Source: Micropterix aruncella (taxonomy: Eukaryota > Arthropoda > Insecta > Lepidoptera > Micropterigidae). From it: a stretch of 64,000 nucleotides of DNA. Under the pieces are notes generated by a model. The model did not search any database and was not told the origin of the DNA. It saw only the letters and a list, made by a program, of their open reading frames with translations. This document shows, piece by piece, positions 1-11,351 of the stretch; position 1 is the stretch's first letter, and each line of letters opens with the position of its first letter. The stretch lies in NCBI GenBank assembly GCA_944548615.1, contig OX155955.1, forward strand, positions 9,711,631 to 9,775,630. The letters are read 5' to 3'. The position numbers and the translations under genes were made by a program.

Positions 1-565
1 AATTGCATCCCGGCGCCACTGGACGGCTTGCGTACCGGTCGGCAAAGCCAATCGGTTGTGCATGCTTACTAATTGCTGAAGGGGTCTGGAGACTATGGAA
101 ATATACTGTTTCCTAAGCAGCGGGGGTGGATGTTCACCTGTTGTCATGCCACTCTTGAAATGACCTTGGACCACTTGATCCCGTGTCGCACTACGGGCAA
201 AGAAAGCCCAGATCCGCGATAAATTCAAACTGAATTACCGCAGTAATACAACAGGTAGAGGTTGTGTAATCGACTTCGAACTCGTAACCAGTCGGAAGGA
301 CGGAGGTATCCTGAAGGTTAATTCCAGACGGAGATATCCTGCCAAGGTGAGGGGGTGAGAATTAGGGGGTGAGGCTGCCCGCTGGGTACCTTTCCCGGTA
401 CTTCGCCGTAAGGCGTCGGTCTCTAACGGGTTGCTGGTGAACTAGACAGTAGATTGTCTTGTCCCCAAGTCTTCTACGCTCATCCCACGGCTAAAAGAAC
501 GATCTATATCGTTATACCAGCCTGGGGTGACGGCTTCGCCCGTTGTAATCGCCACCGCCCTACTG
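1..565 (+). repeat. Family A repeat, copy 1 (5' end outside window)
   Basis: This is a GC-rich block cut by the window start. It aligns over its length with nine other blocks here, most closely with the minus-strand copy at 47245-47640; both carry the phrase AATACAACAGGTAGAGGTTG and a TCTTCTACGCTCATCCCACG segment. Near the 3' end are two short inverted motifs: AACGAT/ATCGTT around 497-512, and a GGCTTCGCCCG loop at about 530-542 that is less perfect than in other copies. No reading frame is kept between copies. I do not recognise the family. It is not obviously rRNA, snRNA or a known SINE. Confidence 0.75.
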
Positions 566-645
566 CTGTGTGGGTATTCGAAAATGAGCATAAGCCTACA
601 AAGCGCTCAGTTCTAGCAGATTATTGAAGAAAATGGCTAATTCGT

Positions 646-1010
646 TTGTCTCAATATGAAGGATGTATTCACAACTCCTTTTCAAGAACAAGGGATGGTT
701 ACCACAGATTACTACTGCACTACTTATGTTTGCCAGAAATTATAACCGAACGCCGAACACCTCGATTATATGATTTTTTTACACCGCTTGGAAAACAAGA
801 ATGTTTGGAGCAAGAAAGCATCGAATTAACGGACCATCCTCCATACAGTTCTAACCTCAGTCCTAATTATCATTTTACATCTCAGAGAATCATAGAATAG
901 TTGCATGATCAGCAATTTAAAGACCGTAAATAAGCAAGCTATCCAAGCATTAAAACGTCCATTTAACATCCCTAACTTCAGAATGAAATTACCGTTTTAA
1001 CAGTTAATTC
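646..1010 (+). pseudogene. mariner-type transposase relic
   Basis: An 84-codon frame (646-900) carries HPPYSSNLSPNYHF. This matches the HPPYSPDLAP-type block that surrounds the second catalytic aspartate of mariner transposases, here changed to asparagine. After a stop, the same frame continues with FKDRK, as expected for the downstream C-terminal region. Only the catalytic-core C-terminal part survives. The upstream catalytic Asp blocks and terminal inverted repeats were not found, so this is a dead fragment. Confidence 0.6.
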
Positions 1011-1792
1011 GGGTGAATATTAATTTACACAGAGTTTAAGTAAGTATACTTCTGAAAAGAAAATAATATTTTTCCGGCACGTTTGTTGTTTTGCCAATTC
1101 CGATTATTTCCGTGTGCCACGCCACTCGTATAAGACGATCTTCAAAATAAACTTTGTAACATATACGACATAGACATAAATCTAAAAATAGATATCGGTG
1201 TGAAGGTGATTATTATATAGCTAATGATTTAGCGTTGGCATTTTGTCGACTCTCAAGTAGCGGTACTAATCAGTTACAAATCCGCTATTTGGTTGATATT
1301 CATAGGCCTCGTGTTGTTCGACAGGTCGGCTGCGATTTCTTGGCCGACACGGACAATAAAGCGGCACGGATAATAAAACAATGTTATCATAACATTAACC
1401 GATCTAGAGACTTTAGTGTAATACCGCAAGGGCAGACTGCGCCCTAAGCTGGCAAAAACAGAAATCTGTTTATGTCACTTTAACAATCAAGCAAGATACC
1501 TCAGCATTTTTTGACCATTTTCACAAAGTCATCTACAGTACAAGCAGCTCGACGCTAGGGTTCTCGATTCATACGCCGGTTTGGTCAGTAGATATTGCCA
1601 CTAGACAATAGGCCCCACTTTGGTGTTAATTAGCTGCTAATGTACGGCGAGCATTTATGGGGGCGTGCAGCTGACAGGCAGAGAGCATTTTGCAGAAGCG
1701 TGCCGTCCGAACAATAGCGCGTGAGCCGCTTGATACGCCTGCAAGGCCTCGGTTTACATATCTGTGCATCATAATGATGCTGCCTTTCATCT
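1011..1792. other. No recognised feature
   Basis: Ordinary AT-rich sequence with one 70-codon frame (1235-1447, plus strand) that matches nothing I know. I see no repeat shared with the rest of the window. Confidence 0.4.
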
Positions 1793-2215
1793 ATACAAGG
1801 TGAGTTTTAATTAAACGGCATCCTTAAAGGGGGTGCATCCGTATGAGCAAATAAGCAATTTTTATTTGAAAAATATAAATATATATAAAAAAAACTTCTT
1901 TATTTGGAGAAAAAATACTTTCTGAAACTTTGAAAAATTGATTATTTAATAAAATAGTAAGTATAAAAAGAAAAAAATATATATTAACAAAAATATTGAA
2001 GAATTAATTATTTAAAAAAAATATATAAAAAGCGTTAAGCACGATGCGCCATCTAGCGGTAGGTAAAATATCGCTTATATTATTTTTTGGCGATATTTTA
2101 CCTAGATGTAAAGGTAAAATATCGCTAGATGGTGCAGCGCACTCAACGCAAGTCAAACTTATTTGGCTGTCAAGTTCTTCAAGTTTACAAATAACAAAAA
2201 ATAAAACAAAATGCC
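1793..2215 (+). mobile_element. MITE, TACAGGG/TACAAGG-ended family, copy 1
   Basis: It begins ATACAAGGTGAGTTTTAA, followed by the phrase GAGCAAATAAGCAA, and shares both with 59578-59782 and the second with 12774-13148. The interior holds an inverted pair built on CGCTAGATGGCGC-type motifs and AAAATATCGC. The copy at 12774 ends GCCCTGTATAT, which fits an inverted terminal repeat with TA target preference. The right end of this copy was not located, so the end coordinate is approximate. Confidence 0.5.
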
Positions 2216-2270
2216 TGCTCCAGCTTACCCCCGCCAAGCCTGCTGAAGGAGGAGGGGGAATCGAGGGGGA

Positions 2271-2612
2271 AAGGAATTCCTGACGCTGGGCGAGCTGCAG
2301 GCCATCATAGAAGAGGTGGTAGCCAGCCCATCGGAAGCCGCAGAAATTCTAAAGTACTGCAAGAGGAAGGCAGAATAGCGCAGCAGCGCTCCGAATCCTA
2401 ACGTAGGGCGATCAGCCCTGCGATGCCACATCCCGAAAGCCGGGCCAATGGGCTCGGTTCACGTGATGCTCCACGAAACGGTTAAAATGCCGAGTAGAAG
2501 ACGTCACGGGCCTTACGAGTATATCAAGGCTCGTCTACTGAAATACGATGACGAGTATCTCACAGAGAAGGCGTTTTACTCACTGGACGAATATTACTCG
2601 TCTGGTGACTAA
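2271..2612 (+). pseudogene. Decayed coding stretch, unknown protein
   Basis: One reading frame runs from codon AAG at 2271 to TAA at 2610-2612 and is interrupted only by an in-frame TAG at 2376-2378. The upper part reads like a real C-terminus (GELQAIIEEVVASPSEAAE, then KYCKRKAE). The lower part has an ATG at 2448 and another at 2487, and ends EYIKARLLKY...SLDEYYSSGD. The codon content is GC-richer than the flanks. AATAAA signals follow at 2713 and 2761. An upstream TGA in the same frame, together with open alternative frames, suggests a frameshift. I do not recognise the protein; a transposon gag/ORF1 end or a small host gene are both possible. Confidence 0.35.
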
Positions 2613-2766
2613 AATCGATAGTGCTAAAATCTTTTGCATTTTCTTGCGTTTCCTATTTTGTAATTTTATATCTTTGTTTTATTCTGACATCTCTCACGTC
2701 ATGTTTACGATTAATAAAATTCTTTGCTTACCTTTAGTATGACTTGTATACCACTGTACTAATAAA

Positions 2767-3375
2767 ATGAATATGAACCTTCTCCAGAAAAGGGAAAATG
2801 AATCTAAACTCTACTCTTCTTTGCAAAAGGCGAGAACTGAATATCGATATTATTAGAATATATTTATTTGAAGAAACTTAATATAACTTAAAACAGCGAT
2901 TATCTGAAAACAATCAATTATTATCTTACTGTTGCTTTCAGGTATATTATTATTTATTCATCGAAAGCGGCCGTAAATATTTGGTGCGTCTATTTGTACT
3001 CAAATTGTTGGTCGGTCGCCGTCACTACAGCGCGGCTCCATCGAGCCACGATGGGCATTGCTGAGCAACTGTTTCACCTTATTATATGCTGTTTTTTCCC
3101 GATGCCCTGATCACTCTCTGGGCGCGGTACAAATAGCACGTTTTTCTATCGGCAACAATGGTTGGGTGATTGGCAGGTGACTACGCTAACGGCCATTATT
3201 GACATCGGCGTGGCGCTATATCTTGGGTCTTTGCCCTCCCACTTGAATCGATCTCATAACCTTTCTTGGCAAGAGAAAATAATTCCGGACGCTGATTTTC
3301 TGATGTTCCGTTTCCTAGGCTGTTAAAAAACAAATAATTTTATCACCGTACCAATTTGGATTCCTCCGAAAGGAA
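2767..3375. other. No recognised feature
   Basis: AT-rich sequence with a slightly GC-rich middle (about 2960-3260). No frame, repeat or RNA gene could be supported. Confidence 0.4.
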
Positions 3376-3516
3376 TTACTTAATCACAGTAAACGTGCTA
3401 CTTTACCTGACAAAATAATATTAAACTCAATTGATAATTTCAAAACTAGAATTAATAAATGGCTATTGGATTTGTGGCGTTCTGAAAGGGAGAAAGAACT
3501 GCCGATTGTAGTTTAA
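3376..3516 (+). pseudogene. LINE reverse-transcriptase C-terminal tail
   Basis: The plus frame gives NHSKRATLP... then DNFKTRINKWLLDLWRSER and ends LPIVV-stop at 3514-3516. The same tail (INKWLLELGRSE, ending SIVV-stop) occurs on the minus strand near 56243, and INKWLFELGRS near 52217. These are therefore copies of one non-LTR retrotransposon family of CR1/Jockey type, each cut down to its last few dozen codons. A Helitron begins 30 bp downstream. Confidence 0.65.
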
Positions 3517-3545
3517 TTGGTTTTAAATATTATATTTATGAAATA

Positions 3546-4094
3546 CTAGATGACCCGGTGAACTTCGCACCGCCTAAAATTGATTGGCTATTAATCCGTA
3601 TCAACTACATAAGCTTTTATTAACCCTAATCCCCAAACTTAGTCCAAATTCGTGGTTATGTCTAAGCCTGCAAAGTCTAAGAATGGCTGATCAAAATGAA
3701 TGTTCGCAAAATGCAATTAAATTCGCTTCAACAAAATCTATTCTCAAATCCACTAACTTATTGTATAATAAAACGATGTCGTATGTAATAAAAAATAATT
3801 ATAATTTAATGACCATTTCACAGAATCGCATGGAATGAATAACAGTTATGGATGGCGCAGCTGTCGAACAATAAGATCGTCGCGAAAGCCATCTATTGAA
3901 AGTGACCTATTTCCCAAAATGACCAATTCCGATTTTTTTTTGATTTTTTGTTGTTTCTTTGAATTTTTCCTAATTTTTTTTTGAACCACCCCTGAATCAA
4001 GGCAAACAAAACAAAAAAAAATACTCAAATCGGTGCAGTCATTTTTGAGATCTTGCGAGACTAACGCATGGCGATTCATTTTTATATATATAGA
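3546..4094 (-). mobile_element. Non-autonomous Helitron
   Basis: Read on the minus strand it starts TCTATATATATAAAAATGAA, just after an A, and ends GGGTCATCTAG followed by T. This gives the A|TC...CTAG|T signature of Helitrons. A short inverted motif (GGTGCGAAGTTCACC) lies just upstream of the CTAG end, as expected for the 3' hairpin. It is 549 bp long with no coding capacity. Related ends occur at 14185-14720 and 39417-40367. Confidence 0.75.
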
Positions 4095-4639
4095 TATCAA
4101 ATAGAACTACTATTATTATTACGGGTTTAGTTTTAAAAAGGCAGAAAATGTATTGTGCATAAATTTTTAAAAATCCCTACTTATTTTTTTTAATACGTCA
4201 GCTCGCAATCCAAATTACGTCGTAAATCGTACATCTAGGTACAGGCGTAAGCCTATTAAAAAATAGCATCGAGTTGGCCTCGGGATGCATGAGATTGGGA
4301 TGAACCAATTTGTCGTTTTATTTTAATTTAAATGTCATTATTTTTTTCCTAGTTTAATCATAGTCGAATAATGCAATACAATATTATATAATTACATAAT
4401 TACATAATTATATAATTACAAGATATTAAATAAATAAATAAAATTATTAAATAAAAAGGCCTTACATATAAAGTTGCCGTTGTATATATAAAGGAAATTT
4501 AAAAACTTTATATCGGGTCCTTACCTATGAAGTTGCTGTTCTATAAAAGAAATATAAGGCCACATTTCTATGAAAAATGTATGTTGAATTAATAGAAATA
4601 CTGTCCTCTATTATCTATATAGATTTGTCATTTTAATGG
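4095..4639. other. No recognised feature
   Basis: Strongly AT-rich sequence with several AATAAA strings and no supported gene or repeat. Confidence 0.4.
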
Positions 4640-5010
4640 GAGTTACTTAATTCCTCCGCTGCAAAACTCTCGTAGACAGGAAACAACGAAAGCTTTGCTG
4701 GCGTATTTCACCTACTCTTCAAAGTTGTCTACAAGTCCCTTGTAAAAATTAAACTCTATTGGAACAAGGTCTGGGAAGTACGGTGCGGGACCAAGAGTCT
4801 TCAGCCGTAACTCCTGCAACTTTGCGACTGTTTGCAGTGAAATCTGTGGTTATACGTTGTCATGCAGAAGCAGTGGCGATCGAAATCACGAGCTTCTCCA
4901 TCATTGTTTGCAGTTCCTAAAAGTACACATTTAACTGTAACTGTATAGCCAGACTGCAAGAAGCTGTAATAAAAAACACTGGCATAGGATCCCATATTTG
5001 AAAATAATGC
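4640..5010 (-). pseudogene. mariner transposase relic, C-terminal half
   Basis: The minus strand reads, across stops and frame changes, YYSFLQSGYTVTV, then LHDN...LQTVAKLQELRL, then PYFPDLVPIEFNFYKGL and a LREFCSGGIK tail. These match, in order, the mariner blocks leading to the LHDNA catalytic motif and the P-Y-S/F-P-D-L block with its third acidic residue. Several stops and frameshifts show that it is inactive. The N-terminal DNA-binding half is missing. It differs from the relic at 646 in keeping PDL. Confidence 0.7.
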
Positions 5011-5525
5011 GAATTTTCAACTTTACCATGGTTGCACAAACGAAAAAATTTCAGCAAAAACAAACGACGGAAAGACCAATAAACAGCTGATTCTTATAAA
5101 AAAAATAATTGAGTCTGAAATTCTAAACCCAAGTTATCCAAGTTCAAATTGGCTAGTGTGAAAAAGGTACGTAATTGCTGCTTTTTCGTAAAGACCCAAT
5201 ATTAAATTAATTGAATTATTGATCTTTATGATTTATGCAGATTTGCAATTTTAAGGCCAGTTGTTTAAAAAAATGATATAAAACTTTCTTTTACAGGAAT
5301 CAATGTATGTTTTCAGACGTTTTTCACTGCTTCTCCGGAGTTAAGTTTTTCCCCTGTAAAAGGTTGGGTTTCTAAATATCTATTCAATAACGTTTGTAAT
5401 AATTTGCATTAGAACAATGTTTGTAAGTAATGGGAATTATCATTGGCTGTAAGTGGATTATTTATAGTATAAATATTACTACTACCTCCATACGCATTAC
5501 AATCAAATAAAAATAAATATTCAGG
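5011..5525. other. No recognised feature
   Basis: AT-rich sequence with nothing supportable. Confidence 0.4.
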
Positions 5526-5926
5526 CCCGGTTCCTGACAACAGAAAATGATAGGAGCACATACAACGGTTGTGGAGGTTCAACCGAGAAAGCTAGTTCCT
5601 TCATACAGAAATTTGAAAGATACCTTTGTGTTTGTTACGCTAAGAAGTATTATAACCTCTGGAAGGAGAGGTTTGGGTATGGGATTGCGGATTGGGTTAG
5701 CGCAGATTTTTTTAGATCTCCTTTATACACCTCAGATTGCTATACTAAGAGTCACCAACAAAAGCCTCAAAAATATCCCTCTGATGCCGTATTTAGCTAT
5801 TACAAGTACCTGAATGTGAGAAAGCTGTTTGTATACGTGATTCTTCTTAAATGTTATGGCGAGATGATTTTCATGTACGAAATCGTCAAACGCTCTTTTC
5901 CCACGAATGACCATGACAATTTATAA
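5526..5926 (+). pseudogene. LINE reverse-transcriptase remnant
   Basis: An open frame without a start codon runs from about 5526 to TAA at 5924-5926. Its second half reads RFGYGIADW..., PLYTSDCYT and KYPSDAVFSYYKYLNVRKLF. This parallels YGIVGWG...PLIKTQK and DYPSERLFKESKILDLKQLF in the minus-strand LINE at 52434-52667. That pattern is the region just downstream of the RT domain in CR1/Jockey-type elements. The first 35 or so codons are not recognisable. No polymerase catalytic motif remains. Confidence 0.55.
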
Positions 5927-6189
5927 TTATTCTTTCGGAAATCCATATTTGTGTAAGCGAGGTATTCTTAAGTTTCCCCCAAGCTAAAAAATAACCCTCA
6001 TTTTTTCTCTCCTGATTATTCCTCTCCTGGCCTGCAGTTGATGGAGAATTATTGCTCTATCGTCTCAGGGGAAACATTGTGAGTCCCATGTGTCCGAGCT
6101 CTGAGGTTCGAGAGTCGTCGATCAGCGCTCGGTAGTTCCATAGGTGGAGTAGTGACCTGAACTTATATTTTAGGGCCGTAAGCAGTTCA
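5927..6189 (-). repeat. Probable 3' untranslated part of the LINE at 6190
   Basis: Moderately GC-rich sequence directly downstream, in minus-strand sense, of the RNase H remnant. Assigned by position only. Confidence 0.3.
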
Positions 6190-6700
6190 TTAGGATTCCG
6201 ATAAGAGTCTCCTAATATGTAGTTCTAGCCTTAAATTGGCTAAAGTGTGACAGCTCCCTAAGATATGTAGAGCAGTCTCATTTTCCGTTTCACATTTTCT
6301 GTAAAGGAAATCGGTTCTCTTTCCGATGGTTGTGATTGAGGGCACTATGCCTGTTTTTGCTCCTGTCACTGTTCGTATTTTAGTTTGCCCAGTTTGAAAT
6401 TTATATTGATATTGTTGATTCAGATATATTTGCGAAGTAAATCTCACTCCACTATATTTCCTGTTCTTCTACTCCTCCACTCTTCCCAGTCACTTATTGG
6501 TGGACAGTTTTAAGATGTTGTCTGATATACCTTCGGCTGGTTTTGGGTCCAGGAATGGTTTAAAAGACATTTTCGTGGCCAGGGTTTCCTCATTTCCTTG
6601 TATACTGCTGTGTCCTGGTGCCCACGTGAGGGTAACTATGTTTGTAGAAAACAGTTCCATGAGGATTCTGAGGATATTGCAGTGTGACTCTTCTTGCTTA
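6190..6700 (-). pseudogene. LINE RNase H domain and zinc-knuckle tail, broken
   Basis: The minus strand reads VTLTWAPGHSSIQGNEETLA, which matches the retroelement RNase H block W-x-P-G-H-x-x-I-x-G-N-E. Further on it reads FLYRKCETENETALHILGSC, matching the C-terminal C-x2-C...H-x-x-x-x-C knuckle that follows RNase H in I/Jockey-group LINEs. The second metal-binding Cys is missing (RKCETE) and there are frame breaks between the two parts. It is a second lineage compared with the better-kept copy at 24895-25713. Confidence 0.65.
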
Positions 6701-8383
6701 TTATACAGCTACTTAGAAACAAACATTACAAATGTAGCAGAGTTCCGAAATAATCTTTAAATATCGAGATCCCGTGACCTCTAGCTTTAGAAAAGCCGGC
6801 TAAGGAGTAAAATAAATTATCCTCATTACAATACGGAGGTGTCTTTATTTTTATGTCCGATCTGACCCTACTTAAGGCAAGCAGAGGACGACTCACACCG
6901 CTTGCCCTTTGACCTAGGCCTCCAAGCTAGAGCTCGTTTTACGCTATTGTCGCGGAAACAATGGAATATTAAATTTTGTTACCACGCAAAGATTGAGCCC
7001 ACAAATACAAACTTTTTAACTATTTTATAAATGTGTCATTTATGGAGCGAAAACATGTCTTATTCTTCTAAAACGACCTGCTATGCTGTAAACTAATTGC
7101 TACGATTCTGCTTACATAATAGCAGAAATCATTCATATAGCTATAGCTTAACAAAAAGAGGCTAAATGCTTTTTTTCGACTTTTTCTGCTGTGCAAAACT
7201 GTACAAAATGCACAAAAATGTGCAAAGAAGACTAATTAAAAGCGTTTACTGCAAATTAATATTTCATTTTTTTGCGTTATTACAAAACAAGGTTTTCTTA
7301 TTATTCCCAAGTTATTTTAAAATTGAGAACTCTTATTTTTGGGATTTCCACAAGGCTCTTTTCGATATAGGGGAAAGGCGAAATCTTATTTTTAATACAT
7401 ATATTGGTTTTATAAGATATCTGCCTGCATGTATCCCCATCAAAGTACTAGTATATTATAGTTAATTTTACACTTGTTGCTATTATTTCCGATTATTTTT
7501 CGATGCTGTCTAGGACTCATTTTATAAATTAATGGCATCTCTACATAAGCACACGATTTTTCTAGTCACTAAAGTCATTTAAGGACATGTTCACTACTTT
7601 ATAGTTTTCATTACCGCTACTGATACATCTGGTGTTACCATATAATTTAAATCCTCCATTTTATTCTGTTTTTTTTTAAGGCAAACTGAAAGGAACATAC
7701 GTGTGCGGGAGAGTGATTACGACACAAAACCCCGTATACCTGATTTAAACCGAAAAACATGGTATCTCGCTATTGCTAAGATGGAACCTAGTACTGAATC
7801 GCACAATGCGGAGTTTTTACGTAGTTTAATTTAGATACGGTGTTCACACATATGACTAGGACCAATTTCATTTATTATGCGAGTTTCTTACGAGCTTGTT
7901 AAACGCTAAGTACTTATACGTATTCTGGTCAAAGTTTACCCAGTTGTTACGTTTTAACCGATAGATTATAAACCACATAAAGTCTTTTATGTGGTTTTAA
8001 TCTGTGGATAAACAATTAAAACCACATAAAAAGCTCCAAAAGCTTTAAAATACAACATACGGGGTTCGTTGTCAATCTAATTGTACTCACCATCATGACG
8101 CATTGTCTGCAATAAATAACTATAACTTCCACCTTTGAAATACTTGTAATATCATCGGAATGTAGATTAATGTGTTTCAGATTCACCGTGATTATTAATT
8201 GTTTCTTTCATAAACAACCTTTTTGTTACAACCGCCCATGAAGCGATTTTTCTTTTCATACAAACTTTTGCTGTCTTTTTTTTCTCTTTATATTATTAGA
8301 GTAAATACGATAGTCCCAAAAGGCCACATCTTACTTGTTTAGTTACCTTTTGGAATATTTGAAAATTAAATTTCGATCAAACT
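6701..8383. other. No recognised gene; one small hairpin
   Basis: Mostly AT-rich. A 99-codon frame (7166-7465, plus) is rich in Phe, Leu and Lys, matches nothing I know, and is probably chance. A hairpin AAACCACATAAA/TTTATGTGGTTT sits at 7970-7997 with a third direct copy of its arm at 8019-8030. Confidence 0.4.
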
Positions 8384-8885
8384 GTATTGTAATGTGAAAA
8401 TTGAAGACTATCGCGGTTGTTTGACATTATAAATAGGATAGAAAACGAATTTACCACGTGAAATTTGTAGCACCCGACGTTTCGGTGACGCTGCAGCCGC
8501 CGGTGTCCAGTGTAGACTGCAGAGCTGTCAATCCGTTGTTTTGCGGGTAGGCCGCATACCGCTTCCGCCACTGCGTAGGTTATAACGGTGGTGGGGGGCC
8601 GGGCTCGGAGCGCGGGAATTTTGAAAATCCGTCTTGCAGACAACACTCACTGTATCCTGTTTTACGTCTTTGCGTTCGGCGTTCGGCGGCGGGAACATTT
8701 TAAGAAGAGGGTTCCACGTAGAAGATAGTTTGTAACCGTCGTCTCTATTGAAGTTCGGGGTTCTTCTTATTTCATTGGCTTCCCGGATCATGCGAGGAAA
8801 GTAGAATCGCAGATCGCCGATTTTCGATCGGCGATCTGCGAACGATGCAGTTTCAAAATCCCATTGTGCTATCCAAGAGGATCTT
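8384..8885 (-). pseudogene. Penelope-like element, 3' end with GIY-YIG-type tail
   Basis: On the minus strand a frame ending at 8528 gives REANEIRRTPNFNRDDGYKL, then LSSTWNPLL, and ends HHRYNLRSGG. This is typical of the C-terminal GIY-YIG endonuclease region of Penelope-like retroelements (family knowledge, from memory). Beyond the stop, the strand carries GTCACCGAAACGTCGGG (8471-8488 region), which resembles the CGAAAC/GUC part of the hammerhead motif found at Penelope ends. The reverse transcriptase is gone. The same 3' sequence recurs in inverted form at 56072-56170. A family A copy abuts the upstream side. Confidence 0.6.
8808..8840. repeat. Perfect 14-bp inverted repeat inside the Penelope frame
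   Basis: CGCAGATCGCCGAT (8808-8821) and its exact reverse complement (8827-8840) are separated by 5 bases. They fall inside the coding frame, giving FADRRSKIGDLRF, so the hairpin keeps the frame open. Confidence 0.85.
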
Positions 8886-9514
8886 GGAGCTAATGGGCCC
8901 ATGATGAGGTGGCCACAATGACCCATGTGTTCAGGGTCGGTCACACTCACGGGTCAACACCCATCCGATGGCCTCCACGCATGGGGTGCGAGCCTGGGTA
9001 GGACACTGGGTCAACCAGTCTCCCCTGGGAATCAATCCTCTGGCGCTCCTGGACGGTCTGCGCACCGAGCGGCGCAAGCCAATCGATTGTGCTCTCCGAC
9101 TAACAATCGGGGGAGTCTGGGAACTGTATTGTTTCCTTTAGAGCGGGGGTAGTTGTCTACCTTACGGCGACTGCTCTTGAAATGACCATTGGCCATCCGA
9201 TCCCGGTTCAGAGTCGGGCAAAGGACGCCTTGGTCCGCGACAGATTCGGTGCACTCCGTTTCACCGTTTCAATCGAGAGACCGGAGAAATCTGGTCACAA
9301 TTGGAAGTGAGGGCGCGAGTATCTCGAGCCCGCCGGGTTTATTCCTGGCTCACTCGCGGTAAGGCGTTGGACTCTCACGGGTTGTGACGTAGCTGGACGT
9401 AGGATTGTACTGTCCAAAGTCTTCTACGTTCACTGCAGGGCGACAGAACGACTAATCGTTAAAACGTCCTGTGGTGACGGGCTCGCCCGTTGTAGTCGAC
9501 ACCGCAAGATGTGC
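8886..9514 (+). repeat. Family A repeat, full-length copy
   Basis: It starts with the GAGCTAATGGGCCC phrase shared with 31643 and 23505 and ends with GACGGGCTCGCCCGTTGTAG and GTCGACACC. Just before the end there are two inverted motifs: AACGA-CTAA-TCGTT and ACGGG-CTCG-CCCGT. The variant phrase ATCGAGAGACCGGAGAAATC places it with the copies at 28690 and 31643. It is GC-rich compared with its AT-rich flanks and has no conserved frame. Confidence 0.75.
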
Positions 9515-10382
9515 TATCCAAAGAACAATTTGCTTGCAAAGACAATAAGTTATTATTAGATGATGGTTTGCTTCCACGACCTATGGCTTCTGCTTGATTT
9601 TTTAAACTTTTACCATAAAGTCTTTAGTGTTATTCGGTTATATCGAAATCCATGCGTTTACTTTTTGTAGAAAGAAAAGATAAGTAATGTACCTCATCCG
9701 AAAGTAGTTAAATACAAATCAATAAAAAAACAATAAATTTGAGGCCAGCGTTAGACACATTCAAGCGGTTAATGGAGAGAAATTATCTTCAAATTAGTAA
9801 GCGATGGCTGGAAACAAAAAGGGTAATAAAAACCCACGCGTATCGAAATAACCTACAAATCTGAAAACACCGAAAGAGGCGACTACCGTTTGTCAATTTT
9901 GTAGTTATAAATTACCACAATTAATCAAGTCTATATGGTGATGTTTTTTAAAAGAATCTTCGGTGTAAAGATACTTGTTCCTAAAAAGCAACGGTAAAGA
10001 CGAGTAGCTAGAGCCGGTGGTTCAATTAATTTTGTGAATGTAGCCTCTTGTAAGATTTTCTCGCATTAGGAATATCTCAATATTTTAATTTTTAGATTTC
10101 AATTTAAATTTAAATTTACTATTATAGGTATTTAAAATTTTTGAATCACATAATGCTAGCAAGTCAAATAATATCAAAGTAAAAAGTGGCAGTAAAAGGG
10201 CAGTAAAAATATTTTATTATTTATGTGGCTATTTTTTTCACATTTATCACCATAATATTTAGTATATTACTGATCTTTTTGTCTTGCCTTATTATTCAAC
10301 TCGACAATTTCTGTATACCTTTCATTAATTTTACATATTGTGTTTAAGCGTTCGGACCTATTTTTCAAGGAGTAATCTGAAC
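9515..10382. other. No recognised feature
   Basis: AT-rich sequence with no supported gene, RNA or shared repeat. Confidence 0.4.
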
Positions 10383-10390
10383 CTACATAG

Positions 10391-11165
10391 TAGTGATGGG
10401 TGTGATCACGAATAGCAATAACAATAACGTGTGATATTTGCAATCACGAAGAACGCGTTACGAGAATTTGAAAGAACATGCTATTTGAATCACGGCTACG
10501 AACAGCACCGCGTTGCCATCACTCGGCGCCGCTACGACGCGACCGATCACGCGTGATTATATGATCAGTGATTGGCCGTTCTCACTGAACGCCGTCGAAC
10601 GACCGCGCGGCGCGCCACTGAACGATGATCGGTGAATTGAACCGTTCATTTGGTTTCGTTCATTCTTGATGTGATCGGCGATCAGTGGATCAGTGATTCG
10701 CCGTTCGTTCTGGGCGAACGCCCGCGCTGGCCCGCGCCGGCTGGACGATGACTGATGAGTGGCGCGTTCATTTCGTACGTAACGTGAATTTGGACACTGT
10801 TGTCGCATGAATTTGGACACTGTTATCGCTCGTGTCGTAATCGTTCGTGTAAATGAGTTTGCTCATGATTTGTTAAAGCAATAAAATAACATTATTTCAG
10901 AAAGACGAACTCGGCTTAGCACCAAAAGAGCAAGAGAGATAATCTTTCTGATCGCTAATTCTTCTAATTACTAATAAATATTAAGCAAATATAATGCGCG
11001 TTTCTGTTATCAGTTATCACATTGACGAAACTTTGTTACTTAACGTTTCACAGTACATTTCAGTACAATCACGAAAATCACGAGTAGCAGTTATTATCAC
11101 GCGTGAAAAAATACCAGTAACGTGATTGTTGCGTGATTTAAAATTGAGAATCACGCCCATCACTA
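10391..11165. mobile_element. Non-autonomous hAT element with 8-bp target duplication
   Basis: It begins TAGTGATGGGTGTGATCACG and ends with the inverse, CGTGATT... closing as ATCACGCCCATCACTA. It is flanked on both sides by the identical octamer CTACATAG (10383-10390 and 11166-11173). An 8-bp duplication plus these ends is the hAT signature. The 775-bp interior has no transposase frame. It is rich in GATCA/TGATC palindromes and has a direct repeat of TGAATTTGGACACTGTT (about 10789-10825). The intact duplication and TIRs suggest a fairly recent insertion. Confidence 0.85.
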
Positions 11166-11351
11166 CTACATAGTACATCAAAAGCGTTTTTTATATTCAA
11201 GTTTCGTATATTTAGAAAGTTGTGAAACTTCACAATAAAGAGTAGAAACAAACAAAGAAATAATTCTACCGTTCTTGTAATTCAACAACAAGAAGTCCCG
11301 TAAAATTGGTTAGGTTCTTTTAAAGTAGCGAGTTAGGTTTCCCAATCAAAT

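Noticed and set aside
1..565. Family A as a ribosomal or other structural RNA gene
   Set aside because: Copies differ too much from one another, include truncations and inversions, and I recognise no conserved rRNA or snRNA segment.
10557..10820. 87-codon minus-strand frame in the hAT element
   Set aside because: It lies within palindrome-rich non-coding hAT interior and matches no transposase motif.
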